Below, one piece after another: positions 1 through 8,216 of a stretch of DNA of 64,000 nt. Numbering within the stretch: position 1 is the first letter of the stretch; every line of letters starts with the position of its first letter. Source of the stretch: UBA1952 sp965246855 (lineage in GTDB: Bacteria; Bacteroidota; Bacteroidia; Chitinophagales; Chitinophagaceae); contig CBDFFP010000001.1 of the NCBI GenBank assembly GCA_965246855.1, forward strand, positions 98,179-162,178, in the 5' to 3' direction. The translations under genes and the position numbers were made by a program. The notes under the pieces were generated by a model that did no database searches, was not told the DNA's origin, and saw nothing but the letters and a program-made list of their open reading frames with translations.

Positions 1-249
1 TCCTACCTCGCGTTGATACCAGGTAATGTCTTTTCTGTTTTTAGCCGGAGCCGGTACGCCTTTGCGTTGCAGCCACTCATCCAGCGCAATGAGCATACCG
101 AGGTAAGCAAAGTGCGCACCTGATTTCACGTACTTAGAATCGATATAAAATTTGCCTTCTTTCCCCGCTTTTTGATATTGCTCTCTGGCATTGGAAAAAT
201 AGCGTTGCGCTTCTTCGTAAGGTGTCTGGCTATTTGTGGATGCAGTCAT
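1..249 (-). CDS. DUF5618-like protein, 3' part cut by window edge
   Basis: The visible 83 codons start at the ATG at 247-249 and run off the left edge without a stop, so the C-terminus is missing. The protein is helical and rich in Tyr, Lys and Glu. A YIDSKYVKSGAHFAYLG stretch followed by an LDEWLQRKG segment resembles DUF5618, a family of roughly 120 residues from Bacteroidota with no known function. There is no signal peptide or membrane segment. The assignment comes from remembered family flavour and needs a profile search; that the frame is coding is more secure. Confidence 0.6.
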   Translation of the reverse strand, partial: MTASTNSQTPYEEAQRYFSNAREQYQKAGKEGKFYIDSKYVKSGAHFAYLGMLIALDEWLQRKGVPAPAKNRKDITWYQREVG

Positions 250-280
250 AACTACAAATTTAGGGCGTCTAAAGCAGCCC

Positions 281-2233
281 CTAATCTATCCTCCGCAAAA
301 AATACTCTCTCGGCGGCGATACCATAATCGGGTATTTCTCCAGCGTCACGTCGGAGGAATCCAGCCCGAAGCTGCGCTCTTCAGAAAGGCTGTATTTCTT
401 CAGCTGGAAATAGCCGCGCATCACCATTTTTTCCAGCAACGGCAGGGCATTGTCGCGGGAAAGGATTTTCTCAATCACGATGAAGCGGAAATCTCCCACC
501 ACATTGTTGTTGCGCAAAGACTCATAGCGACTCACCACGTTCACCTCCTTGTTCTGCACCATCTCCTCCACCACTTTGCGGAACATGCTTTGGATGCGAT
601 GCTCCACCCGGAAGCCCAAGCGGAATTCTACGCGGATGATCTCGTTTGGAATAATCGTCTCCACGGAGTATTCCATCGTGTACGGGTCGTCCATGATGTG
701 GACGTGGACAAACCAGTAGATATCGGCGCGCTTCGGCTTGCGGTAAAGGATAGAGAAGATGACTTTATGCTCAATCTCGCGCGGGTTGTCGGCGCTCGTC
801 AGATAGACAAGGTGCGTGGCGTATTTCGGAATGGTGCGGTCGTTGCTCACTTCCTGAATGATGGGAACATAGTCTTCCAGACGCACAAATTCCACGTAGC
901 GGTTCTTGATTTTCCGGCTGCGGAACCAGGTGTACATCACCAAAAACAGAAGGGTACCGATGATGACCGTCACGTAGCCGCCGTGTTCAAACTTCACCAA
1001 GTTGGCTGCGAAAAAGGAAAGCTCAATCGTAAAGAACACCGCCACATACAGCGCCACAGCGGCTTTATGAACGCGCAGCGTCAGCATGTAATAGGCGAAG
1101 AGCGTGGAGGTCATCAGCATCGTAATGGTGATGGCCAGTCCGTAGGCCGCGTCCATGGCTTCCGACTTTTTAAAGAACAGCAGAATGCCGATACAGCCCA
1201 CCAGAAGCAGCGCGTTGATGCCGGGAATAAACGATTGCCCGCGCTCGGCAGAAGGGTAGTTAATCTTCATGCGCGGCCACAGGTTCAGCTTAATAGCTTC
1301 GGAAATAAGCGTGAAAGACCCGGAGATAAGCGCCTGCGAAGCGATGATAGCAGCCAGCGTGGCAATGCCTACGCCGAAAGGAAGAAACCATTCGGGCATT
1401 AAACGGTAAAAAGGATTCTGCCCTTCCGCTGTCCATCTTTGGCCTGTTACCGTTAGCAGGCTCGCGCCTTGCCCGAGGTAGTTGAGGATAAGGCAAATCT
1501 TCACGAAAATCCACGAGATGCGGATGTTGCCGCGTCCTACGTGGCCCAAATCGGAGTAAAGTGCCTCGGCTCCCGTTGTGCAGAGAAACACGCTGCCCAG
1601 AATCCAGAAACCGCTTGGATAATGCGTCAGCAGGCGAATGGCGTAGTAGGGATTAAAGGCTTTAAGGATAGAGAGGTCATCGGTAATATGCAGCACGCCA
1701 AAAGTGGCCAGCATCAGGAACCAAACCATCATAATAGGCGCGAAAGCCTTGCCGATGTTGGCCGTACCAAACTGTTGCGAGAAGAACAAGGCAGCGATAA
1801 TGCTGATGCCGATGCCCACGATGACATGGGTTTCAATATGCCCCAGCGACTTGATATTTTGCAGTCCTTCCACCGCCGAGATCACCGAGATGGGCGGCGT
1901 AATCATGCCATCCGCAAGCAAGGCGGCACCGCCGATCATGGCCGGAAATACCGCCCATTTCCCCAGCCGCCGCACGAGTGCAAAAAGGGAAAAGATGCCG
2001 CCTTCTCCCCGGTTGTCGGCGCGCAGGGTGAGCATCACATATTTGATGGTGGTTTGCAGCGTCAGCGTCCAGATGATGCACGACAAGGAGCCGATAATCA
2101 GTTCCGGGCTGATGACCTTGCCATTGCAGATGGCGTTGAAAACGTAGAGCGGCGAGGTTCCGATATCACCAAAGACAATACCGAGGGCAATGAGCATACC
2201 GGCAGCGGTAGCCTTATGGACGTGCTTTCCCAC
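281..2233 (-). CDS. kup: Kup-family potassium uptake permease
   Basis: Low-affinity K+ uptake protein of the inner membrane, thought to be a K+/H+ symporter. The hallmark GDIGTSPLYV lies near the N-terminus. About twelve hydrophobic segments follow, up to about residue 440, then a hydrophilic cytoplasmic domain of about 200 residues, as in Kup/HAK/KT proteins (usual length 620-670). The frame is open upstream to 2317. However, a promoter -7 box (CAAAAGTA read on the plus strand, 2268-2275) lies inside that extension, and the extra residues look non-coding. I therefore place the start at the GTG at 2231-2233, giving 650 residues; an ATG at about 2194 is possible. It appears to be transcribed alone. 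Confidence 0.93.
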   Translation of the reverse strand: MGKHVHKATAAGMLIALGIVFGDIGTSPLYVFNAICNGKVISPELIIGSLSCIIWTLTLQTTIKYVMLTLRADNRGEGGIFSLFALVRRLGKWAVFPAMIGGAALLADGMITPPISVISAVEGLQNIKSLGHIETHVIVGIGISIIAALFFSQQFGTANIGKAFAPIMMVWFLMLATFGVLHITDDLSILKAFNPYYAIRLLTHYPSGFWILGSVFLCTTGAEALYSDLGHVGRGNIRISWIFVKICLILNYLGQGASLLTVTGQRWTAEGQNPFYRLMPEWFLPFGVGIATLAAIIASQALISGSFTLISEAIKLNLWPRMKINYPSAERGQSFIPGINALLLVGCIGILLFFKKSEAMDAAYGLAITITMLMTSTLFAYYMLTLRVHKAAVALYVAVFFTIELSFFAANLVKFEHGGYVTVIIGTLLFLVMYTWFRSRKIKNRYVEFVRLEDYVPIIQEVSNDRTIPKYATHLVYLTSADNPREIEHKVIFSILYRKPKRADIYWFVHVHIMDDPYTMEYSVETIIPNEIIRVEFRLGFRVEHRIQSMFRKVVEEMVQNKEVNVVSRYESLRNNNVVGDFRFIVIEKILSRDNALPLLEKMVMRGYFQLKKYSLSEERSFGLDSSDVTLEKYPIMVSPPREYFLRRID

Positions 2234-2267
2234 GAGGAAGAAGGGAGATGGTTCTGAAAAAAGAGGG

Positions 2268-2275
2268 CAAAAGTA
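2268..2275 (-). promoter_or_regulatory. Candidate -7 box (TACTTTTG) for kup
   Basis: On the minus strand this reads TACTTTTG, matching the Bacteroidota -7 consensus TAnnTTTG. Transcription would begin near 2261, about 28 nt before the GTG chosen for kup. No clear TTTG is seen at the usual upstream spacing. Confidence 0.45.
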
Positions 2276-2307
2276 GTGCCGTTGGGAGCTAAAGCTGTTG
2301 GAATGGC

Positions 2308-2531
2308 TAATTACCACGCCCTTTAGAGCGTGGTGGCAGAAAACAAAATACAGCGCAAGTCTTTAGCTGTAAGCCTTCCATGAGAATCTCTTTTTCAAAA
2401 GGCGCTAAAGGGCTAAAGCCCTCCGCTGTGCGTTGAGCTATACTTCCACGCCCTAAAGGGCGTGGCAATTAGGAACCTAAAGGGTGTGACAATTAGTGCT
2501 AACCAAATCATGCATGAATATGACCCATGAC
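2308..2531. repeat. Gap with short palindromic repeats
   Basis: The gap between kup and the metallohydrolase holds several related hairpins built on CCACGCCCTTTAG: one at 2308-2337, GGCTAAAGCC at 2411-2420, a perfect palindrome CCACGCCCTAAAGGGCGTGG at 2446-2465 and a degenerate copy after it. Such elements are scattered through many Bacteroidota genomes. No open frame of note is present. Confidence 0.6.
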
Positions 2532-3938
2532 TTATGACCCATGGCTTACCGTCTCATGCATCGCCGGAACATACACCTTCCCACAATCCAAACTTTCTAA
2601 CCGCTCCCGAAACGCTTCCTGCACTTCCGGCTCGCCATGCACCAAGTAGATTTCCGGCTTTCCTTCTTGACAGGAGAGCCAGTGGATAAGATCGCTCGCG
2701 TCGCCATGCGCACTCATGGAATCCAACTCGGCCACGTCGCAGCGTACTTCATATTCATCGCCGAAAATGCGCACTTCCTTCGCGCCCGCTTTTAGTTTGC
2801 CGCCCAGCGAATGCGGGTCGCAGTAGCCGACGAGTAAAATCTTGTTTGCCTTATTCCCAATGCCGTTGCGAATGTGGTGGCGGATGCGCCCCGCCTCGGC
2901 CATGCCGGAAGAAGCAATGATGATACAGGCTTCCTTCACCAGGTTGATGTGCTTGGAATCGGCCACCGACTGCGTGAAGTGCAGCCCCGGAAAATCAAAA
3001 ACATCGTCATCGGTGCGGAGTTGCCGTTGCACTTCGCGGTTGAAATATTCGGGGTAGGCTTTCAATACGCGCGTCGCTTCCAAAGCCATTGGGCTGTCCA
3101 CAAAAACGGGCATCTTCGGCAGCAGTCCTTTGTTGTAAAGGTCGTTTAGTTGGAACAGGATTTCCTGTGTCCGTCCAAGACTGAAAGCGGGAATAATCAA
3201 CTTGCCGCCCTTCTCCACGCAAGTATCATTGATGTGCTTCAACAGGGCCTCTTGCGTGTGCTGTGCTTCGGGGTGTTCATTATTTCCGTAAGTGGATTCC
3301 ATAATAACGATGTCCGCCTGCGGAAACGGCTGTGGCGCACACAAAAGCGGGTCGCGGTATTGGCCAATGTCGCCGCTAAAGGTGAGGTGTACTGTTTTCC
3401 CGTTTTCCTGAATGGAAAGATTCACCGCCGCGCTGCCCAGAATGTGGCCCGTGTCAGTGAAATGCAGCGTCACGCCCGGCAGGATTTCCCCTTCTTCTTT
3501 ATAGTCCAGTGTTTGAATCAAGGGCAGGGTTTCCACCACATCTTCGGTAGTGTAAAGCGGAAGTACAGGCGGCGTGTATTCCTTTTCATCCTCACGTCTT
3601 TTATTGGCGTAGCGCGCATCGGACTCCTGAATTTCGGCGGAGTCGTGGAGGAGAATGCCCATCAGCGACTGCGTGGCCGGCGTACACCAAATGGGGCCGC
3701 GAAAACCGTCTTTCACCAGTTTTGGCAGCAGTCCGATGTGGTCAATGTGTGCGTGGGAAATCACGACCACGTCCACTTTCTCCGGGTCAAATCCCCATTG
3801 CGCGTTCAGCACGTCGGCCTTGTCGCCCATGCCCTGAAACAGGCCGCAGTCTAAGAGAATTTGTTTTCCGTTTTGGGTATGAATGAGATGCTTGGAGCCG
3901 GTAACGGTGCGTGCCGCGCCGTGAAAAGAGATTTTCAT
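2532..3938 (-). CDS. MBL-fold beta-CASP RNA metallohydrolase
   Basis: Probable metal-dependent ribonuclease or RNA-processing hydrolase, cytoplasmic, 468 residues. The metallo-beta-lactamase signature HAHIDH occupies residues 62-67, and further metal ligands are likely in the DTGHILGS and SGDIGQ segments. A beta-CASP domain follows (the FSLGRTQEILF region, then SGMAEAGRIRHH), and the C-terminal RMMBL motif reads SAHGDASDLIHW. This is the CPSF73/YSH1-like class common in bacteria, distinct from RNase J. The last residues (SHGS) and the stop lie in a heptamer-type repeat shared with the prfC region. The physiological substrate is unknown. Confidence 0.9.
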   Translation of the reverse strand: MKISFHGAARTVTGSKHLIHTQNGKQILLDCGLFQGMGDKADVLNAQWGFDPEKVDVVVISHAHIDHIGLLPKLVKDGFRGPIWCTPATQSLMGILLHDSAEIQESDARYANKRREDEKEYTPPVLPLYTTEDVVETLPLIQTLDYKEEGEILPGVTLHFTDTGHILGSAAVNLSIQENGKTVHLTFSGDIGQYRDPLLCAPQPFPQADIVIMESTYGNNEHPEAQHTQEALLKHINDTCVEKGGKLIIPAFSLGRTQEILFQLNDLYNKGLLPKMPVFVDSPMALEATRVLKAYPEYFNREVQRQLRTDDDVFDFPGLHFTQSVADSKHINLVKEACIIIASSGMAEAGRIRHHIRNGIGNKANKILLVGYCDPHSLGGKLKAGAKEVRIFGDEYEVRCDVAELDSMSAHGDASDLIHWLSCQEGKPEIYLVHGEPEVQEAFRERLESLDCGKVYVPAMHETVSHGS

Positions 3939-4042
3939 TTTTGGGAGAGAAGTTTGGGAGAGACTGTAATATCCTCGCAGAGGCGCAAAGGTGTTTCAAA
4001 ACCGTTCCAGCAACCGACAGAACTTGTGGGTTGTAACATGGT

Positions 4043-4103
4043 GTCATTCCGACGAAGGAGGAATCTCATCCCTGCTATGAGATTCCTCCTTCGTCGGAAT
4101 GAC
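4043..4103. repeat. Palindromic repeat GTCATTCCGACGAAGGAGG
   Basis: Near-perfect inverted repeat with arms of about 27 nt (GTCATTCCGACGAAGGAGG and its complement) and a short loop. It sits in the gap between two minus-strand genes. Related copies occur at 32147-32226, 43675-43766, 63547-63627 and 63663-63760. Confidence 0.8.
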
Positions 4104-4117
4104 CCACATTATAGGAA

Positions 4118-4155
4118 AAGAAAAAGCCCCAACCAAAAACGTCAGGGCCTTTTCT
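4118..4155 (-). terminator. Probable terminator of the PpiC gene
   Basis: On the minus strand an AAAAGGCCCTGACG arm is followed by a loop, GTTGGGGC and a T tract, just past the stop of the prolyl isomerase gene. The stem is imperfect. Confidence 0.45.
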
Positions 4156-4168
4156 TCAAACAGCATTT

Positions 4169-6142
4169 TTACTTCTTCACCATGGACTGAAACGTTTTTT
4201 CTTCCACCACGAGCGGGTACTTCTTCCGCAGGTTTTCGTTCCAAGTCTTTTCCAGATAATCCTGGTATTCCGCCACCACATAGCCGCGTGCTTCAGCCAA
4301 TGTCTTCGGCTCGCCGGCATTTACAAAACGCTTCACGTACACCACGCCAAATGTGTTATCAGTGTTGGTTTTGATAGCCGACGGTTTGCCCGCAGTCAGT
4401 TGGCCTTTAGAGAAATCAGTGAAGCGGCTCCACTCATATTTGCCGCGCTGCGCCGTTACGGCTCCCGGCGCGGCGGGCGTGTTGAATTTTTCCAGGAGCA
4501 GACGCTCCTTCGTCGTGTCCATACTGTTCTGCATAATCGCCAGTGCGTCTTCGGCGGTCTTGCGGTCTTTAAACCGATACACCGTTCCTTCAAAGCCATC
4601 TTCCCAGCGATACTTGTCTTTGTGGCCTTCGTAGAACGTCGCCAGTCCGGCGCTGTCTTTGCTCGCCTTGCTCCACACGTTGCGATCCATCAGGTCAAAA
4701 AGCAGAATGCCGTCGCGGTATTCATTGAGCAAACCTCGAAACTCCGTGTTTTCTTTTTCCAGACTTTGAATCTGGAAATCGTTCAGCACCGAGGCGGAAT
4801 ACATGTCAAACAACTCGCGCAACGCAAATTCTTTATTGCCCGTAAGGTAGTTGTTGGCGCTCTCCGCCGCAAAGCGTATAAAGTCGGCAGCCGTGTACGT
4901 TTTGCTACCGATAGTTAGCAGCGGTGTTTGGTCATTGGCATAATCTGCGGCGCGGAAGCGGCCTGCTCTCTTGCCTGTATCGGGGATGGCGCGCGTCACC
5001 TGCGCAATCACTGTGTTCAGGTTTTCGCTTAGCTCTTTATAGTTGTATCGCGCTTTTACGCCCGCAGTGTAGTTCTCCTTTGCAATGTTTCCGCGCGCAT
5101 CGTTCTCTACTTTACGGCGCAGTTCGTCGCGCACCGAGTCGTAGGGCTTCATCGGGATTTTACTTACCAGTTTCAGCAAGTGAATACCAAATTCCGTCTG
5201 TATGGGCTGCGAAAGGTCACCCGGATTTTTGAGAGCGAAAGCTGCCTCCTCAAAAGCGGGAACGGTGCGGCCCACGCCAAAGGGTTTCAGGAGGCCGTTG
5301 TTGTCTTTGCTATACCGGTCTTGGGAATATTTTTTCACCGCATCATTCCAGCTCATGCCGGCAAGAACGTCTTTGCGGGCGCTGTCAATGGTGCGGCGCG
5401 CGGCGGCTATGCCTTCGTCGCCTTTCGACTTTAGCGTTACGGCCATAATCTGCGCCACTTCTACTTCTCCCTGTGCCGGTTTGCGGTTCATCACCTTCAG
5501 GATGTGGTAGCCAAACTGCGTGCGGAAAGGCTTTGCGATCTTGCCCACCGGCGTGTTGTAGGCCATGTTCTCAAACGGATACACCGTTTGCAGCGCGGTG
5601 ATGTATCCCACAACGCCGCCCCGGGCCTTAGAGCCGTTATCGGCAGAGAATTTTGCGGCGAGCGCCCCGAAATCTGCCCCTTTCTTAGTGGCCTCTTTGT
5701 AAAGGCTGTCGGCCTTTTGCCACACCGCCGCCGTGTCGCGCGCAGATGCGGGCAGGGAGACAAGAATGTGCGCCACTTCCACCACGGTTTTGCGGCGGTC
5801 ATAGGCTTCGGCCACCAGTTTTTCGGTAGTAGAAGGGTCGCTGATGTAAGAGCGCGAAAGTTGGCGGCGATAGCTTTCCATCTCGCGTTGCAGGGAAGGA
5901 GCCGTGTCTAATTTCTGGGCTTCTGCCTCCGCCACTTTCATGCGGAAAAGGCTGTACAAATCCAGATAGTCGCGCAGGGCTTTCTCCGAAAGATCCGCTT
6001 TTTTCTGGACGCCGTTTTTCTGATAAACGCGCAGGAAATCGGGTTTGGAAACCGGCTGTCCGCCGTAGGTGAAAAGGTTTTGCGCCTGTGTGGAAAGCGC
6101 AGAGCCAACAAGCAGCAGACCTGCCAGAAGGGTTTTGGTCAT
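4169..6142 (-). CDS. Periplasmic PpiC-type peptidyl-prolyl isomerase with two rotamase domains
   Basis: Probable envelope chaperone of the SurA/PpiD class that assists folding of exported and outer-membrane proteins, 657 residues. A signal peptide covers residues 1-20 (LLAGLLLVGSALSTQAQ). An N-terminal helical chaperone region follows. Two parvulin domains come next, the first starting at VEVAHILVSLP (about residue 120) and carrying GGVVGYI and FGYHILKV, the second at VEVAQIMAV (about 223) with FGIHLLKL. A long C-terminal region of about 300 residues carries no domain that I recognise. The gene stands alone, flanked by palindromic repeats on both sides. Confidence 0.88.
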   Translation of the reverse strand: MTKTLLAGLLLVGSALSTQAQNLFTYGGQPVSKPDFLRVYQKNGVQKKADLSEKALRDYLDLYSLFRMKVAEAEAQKLDTAPSLQREMESYRRQLSRSYISDPSTTEKLVAEAYDRRKTVVEVAHILVSLPASARDTAAVWQKADSLYKEATKKGADFGALAAKFSADNGSKARGGVVGYITALQTVYPFENMAYNTPVGKIAKPFRTQFGYHILKVMNRKPAQGEVEVAQIMAVTLKSKGDEGIAAARRTIDSARKDVLAGMSWNDAVKKYSQDRYSKDNNGLLKPFGVGRTVPAFEEAAFALKNPGDLSQPIQTEFGIHLLKLVSKIPMKPYDSVRDELRRKVENDARGNIAKENYTAGVKARYNYKELSENLNTVIAQVTRAIPDTGKRAGRFRAADYANDQTPLLTIGSKTYTAADFIRFAAESANNYLTGNKEFALRELFDMYSASVLNDFQIQSLEKENTEFRGLLNEYRDGILLFDLMDRNVWSKASKDSAGLATFYEGHKDKYRWEDGFEGTVYRFKDRKTAEDALAIMQNSMDTTKERLLLEKFNTPAAPGAVTAQRGKYEWSRFTDFSKGQLTAGKPSAIKTNTDNTFGVVYVKRFVNAGEPKTLAEARGYVVAEYQDYLEKTWNENLRKKYPLVVEEKTFQSMVKK

Positions 6143-6224
6143 AGAAAGTAGAAAGCGGTTAGTAGAAAATAGAAAGCCTTTCGTAGCGGTCTTTCTGATT
6201 TCTTGAAATTTCTCTTTGGGGTTT

Positions 6225-6320
6225 GATAGGAGCGCGCCAAGAGGCGCGTTCTTTCTTTCAAAATTCTCTTTGTTTTTGCCTCTATGGAGAACGCGCCTCT
6301 TGGCGCGTTCCTACCCTATC
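6225..6320. repeat. Inverted repeat with GCGCCAAGAGGCGCG arms
   Basis: Arms of about 28 nt (6225-6252 and 6288-6320) pair almost perfectly around a 35-nt loop, and each arm is itself palindromic (GCGCGCCAAGAGGCGCG). This is a dispersed-repeat or MITE-like element in the gap between two minus-strand genes; it may also act as a terminator or mRNA stabiliser. Confidence 0.7.
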
Positions 6321-6333
6321 GTCTTTTGTCTTC

Positions 6334-7770
6334 CTAGCTCTTCCCTGCTGCTGCTTTCTTCTCCAGCATCTCAATTACTCTTGGAATGGTGAGGTAGTCG
6401 AGGCGCTTGCCCTGAATGATTTTGCGCTCGTCGAGCAGGTAGATAACTGGCGTGCTGTAAACGTCGTATTTGGAGCGGTAGCCCGACGTGTTTTCCGGGT
6501 CCCAGACGTTTATCCAGTCTTCAATGTGGTACTTGGCGATAAATTCCTTCCACACCTTCTCCGACGTCTCGGTGCGCACGGCAAAAATCTTTGTTCCTTT
6601 TGCTTTCAGCACTGCGCGGTACATGCTGTCCAGTTTCGGCATCTCGGTGATGCAGTGGCCGCAGTCGGGAGAGAAAAACACCAGTACAGTGTATTTTGCT
6701 TTCACATCGGAGAGGCGGATTTTCTTTCCATCCACCGTTATCATTTCAATGTCCGGTGCGAGCTTCCCAATCATATTCGGGCCGATTTTGGAGATGCGAT
6801 CAATGTATTTCTGTACCGACGAATCGGGCAGCCAGGTCGCGTCGCCGCGCGCGTAGTATTTCTCCACCATGTGCACGAAAGCCGCGTCCATACCCATGTA
6901 TTTGCTGCGCTCGGCAAACTGCGTAATCCACGAAAGCGTGTAGTTAAACAGCTGCTTTTGTCCGCGCGTGGCGGCCAGCATCCAGTCGGCTTCTTTGGTT
7001 ACGCTGTCGGGAACAGGAACGACCAGATTGGTGAAGTATTCTTCCAGCTTCGCGTCGTAGATAGGCGTATGCACCAGCCGCTCGTCTTTGAAGTTGAAGC
7101 CATCCCAGAAGTGGGCCTTCATGTATTTATAGGAGAAAGTAGAGTCCGTTTTTCCCTTCGCGTCTTTCGGCGGGGTAGGAATTTCCGGCACTTCCAGCGC
7201 GCTCACAATAGAGGCCAGCAGCGTACCGGGATATTTCTTCACAAGGCCCCGGCGGTAAGCAATCAGTTCCTTTCCGAGCGCCCCTTTCTTTTCAATCACC
7301 GGTGTGGAATCGGCTTTGGTTTTGGCAGCGGCCAATTGGGAATTATAGGTCGTCAGTCGCGAGCTGTAGTCCACCAGATATTGCTGATATTCCTGAAAAT
7401 GGTCGTTTTCGGCAGAGCCTTTAAAGGAGATTTTGTTAGGCGTTTCCTTGCTGGTGATGTCCACACTAAAGTCGTCGCCATTGTTCAAGAGCACTTCGTT
7501 GAAGGTGCGCATGTCCGACGGAATAAGCATGTAGATGCCGCCCACAAGCTCTTCTTTGGAAAAAAGAACGCCGTCGCCTTTTTTGTTCAGGCGCACACTG
7601 TCCACCTTATAAATCGTGGGCAACCCCTTCCCAAAATACTTGGCAAGCAGGATGCTCGTGTCTTTAAGGTCGGTGTAGTGAACCTGGATTTTATAGCCGT
7701 TCCGGGCCTGTGCGGCGGTGGTGGAAAGCAGCAGAAAAGCGGCTGCAAAAAAGTATTGGAAAAATTTCAT
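6334..7770 (-). CDS. Exported thioredoxin-like (TlpA-type) protein, DUF5106-like
   Basis: Periplasmic or envelope redox protein of 478 residues. A signal peptide lies at residues 1-22 (FLLLSTTAAQA). The N-terminal 110 residues resemble the DUF4369 beta-rich domain found ahead of TlpA domains in Bacteroidota. The middle is helical, DUF5106-like. The C-terminal 140 residues are a thioredoxin fold with active site PDCGHC at about residues 365-370. A CxxC site after a YTVLVFFS strand is typical of disulfide reductases or peroxiredoxin-like proteins. A candidate promoter lies at 7785-7792 and a 21-nt repeat array begins about 165 nt upstream of the start. Confidence 0.85.
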   Translation of the reverse strand: MKFFQYFFAAAFLLLSTTAAQARNGYKIQVHYTDLKDTSILLAKYFGKGLPTIYKVDSVRLNKKGDGVLFSKEELVGGIYMLIPSDMRTFNEVLLNNGDDFSVDITSKETPNKISFKGSAENDHFQEYQQYLVDYSSRLTTYNSQLAAAKTKADSTPVIEKKGALGKELIAYRRGLVKKYPGTLLASIVSALEVPEIPTPPKDAKGKTDSTFSYKYMKAHFWDGFNFKDERLVHTPIYDAKLEEYFTNLVVPVPDSVTKEADWMLAATRGQKQLFNYTLSWITQFAERSKYMGMDAAFVHMVEKYYARGDATWLPDSSVQKYIDRISKIGPNMIGKLAPDIEMITVDGKKIRLSDVKAKYTVLVFFSPDCGHCITEMPKLDSMYRAVLKAKGTKIFAVRTETSEKVWKEFIAKYHIEDWINVWDPENTSGYRSKYDVYSTPVIYLLDERKIIQGKRLDYLTIPRVIEMLEKKAAAGKS

Positions 7771-7784
7771 AGCAAGTGCGGGCG

Positions 7785-7792
7785 CAAAAATA
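7785..7792 (-). promoter_or_regulatory. Candidate -7 box (TATTTTTG)
   Basis: On the minus strand this reads TATTTTTG, a match to TAnnTTTG. A start site near 7778 would leave an almost leaderless mRNA for the thioredoxin-like gene (ATG at 7770). Confidence 0.45.
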
Positions 7793-7936
7793 GCGCATTC
7801 GCATAGACAGCGGAAAAGAGAGAAAGGTTTGCAGCAGCGGAAAAGGGAAATTTCGCCTTTTCTTTTATCCTTCTCACAACCATTCCCCCCTCTATTCTTA
7901 TATCTGTTAGGGCTGAGCGAAGGTTCTATAAGCCCT

Positions 7937-8207
7937 TACAAGGGTTGCGTACAGCCTTACGAAACTCTTGTAAGGCTGTACGAGACTTCCGTAAGGTGTA
8001 CGAAGGTTGCGTAAGGCTGTACGAGACTCCCGTAAGGTTGTACAAAGGTTGCGTAAAGGCTTACGGAAGTGTCGTACGGGCTACGAGGCTCTCGTAAGGC
8101 AGTACGAAAGTTGCGTAAGGCCTTACAGAAGTGTTGTAAGGCTATACAAAACCTTCGTACAGCCTCCTAAGAGCGTTGTAGGGCTGCACAAAAGCCCTGC
8201 TTCTTCT
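7937..8207. repeat. Tandem array A: 21-nt unit, about 12 copies
   Basis: Successive units start with TAC at 7937, 7958, 7979, 7999, 8020, 8041, 8062, 8082, 8103, 8124 and 8145, followed by two degenerate copies, so the spacing is 21 nt with two steps of 20. The consensus is close to TACGAAGGTTGCGTAAGGCTG. Neighbouring copies tend to alternate between GGTTGCG and ACTCCCG cores, giving a 42-nt higher order. The array fills the 446-base gap between the thioredoxin-like gene and the aminotransferase gene. No spacers are present and no coding frame is supported. Confidence 0.9.
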
Positions 8208-8216
8208 TATTAAAAT

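Noticed and set aside
6223..7806. 527-residue plus-strand frame over the thioredoxin-like gene
   Set aside because: It covers the whole real gene, has a composition typical of antisense (His, Arg and Phe rich) and no domain.
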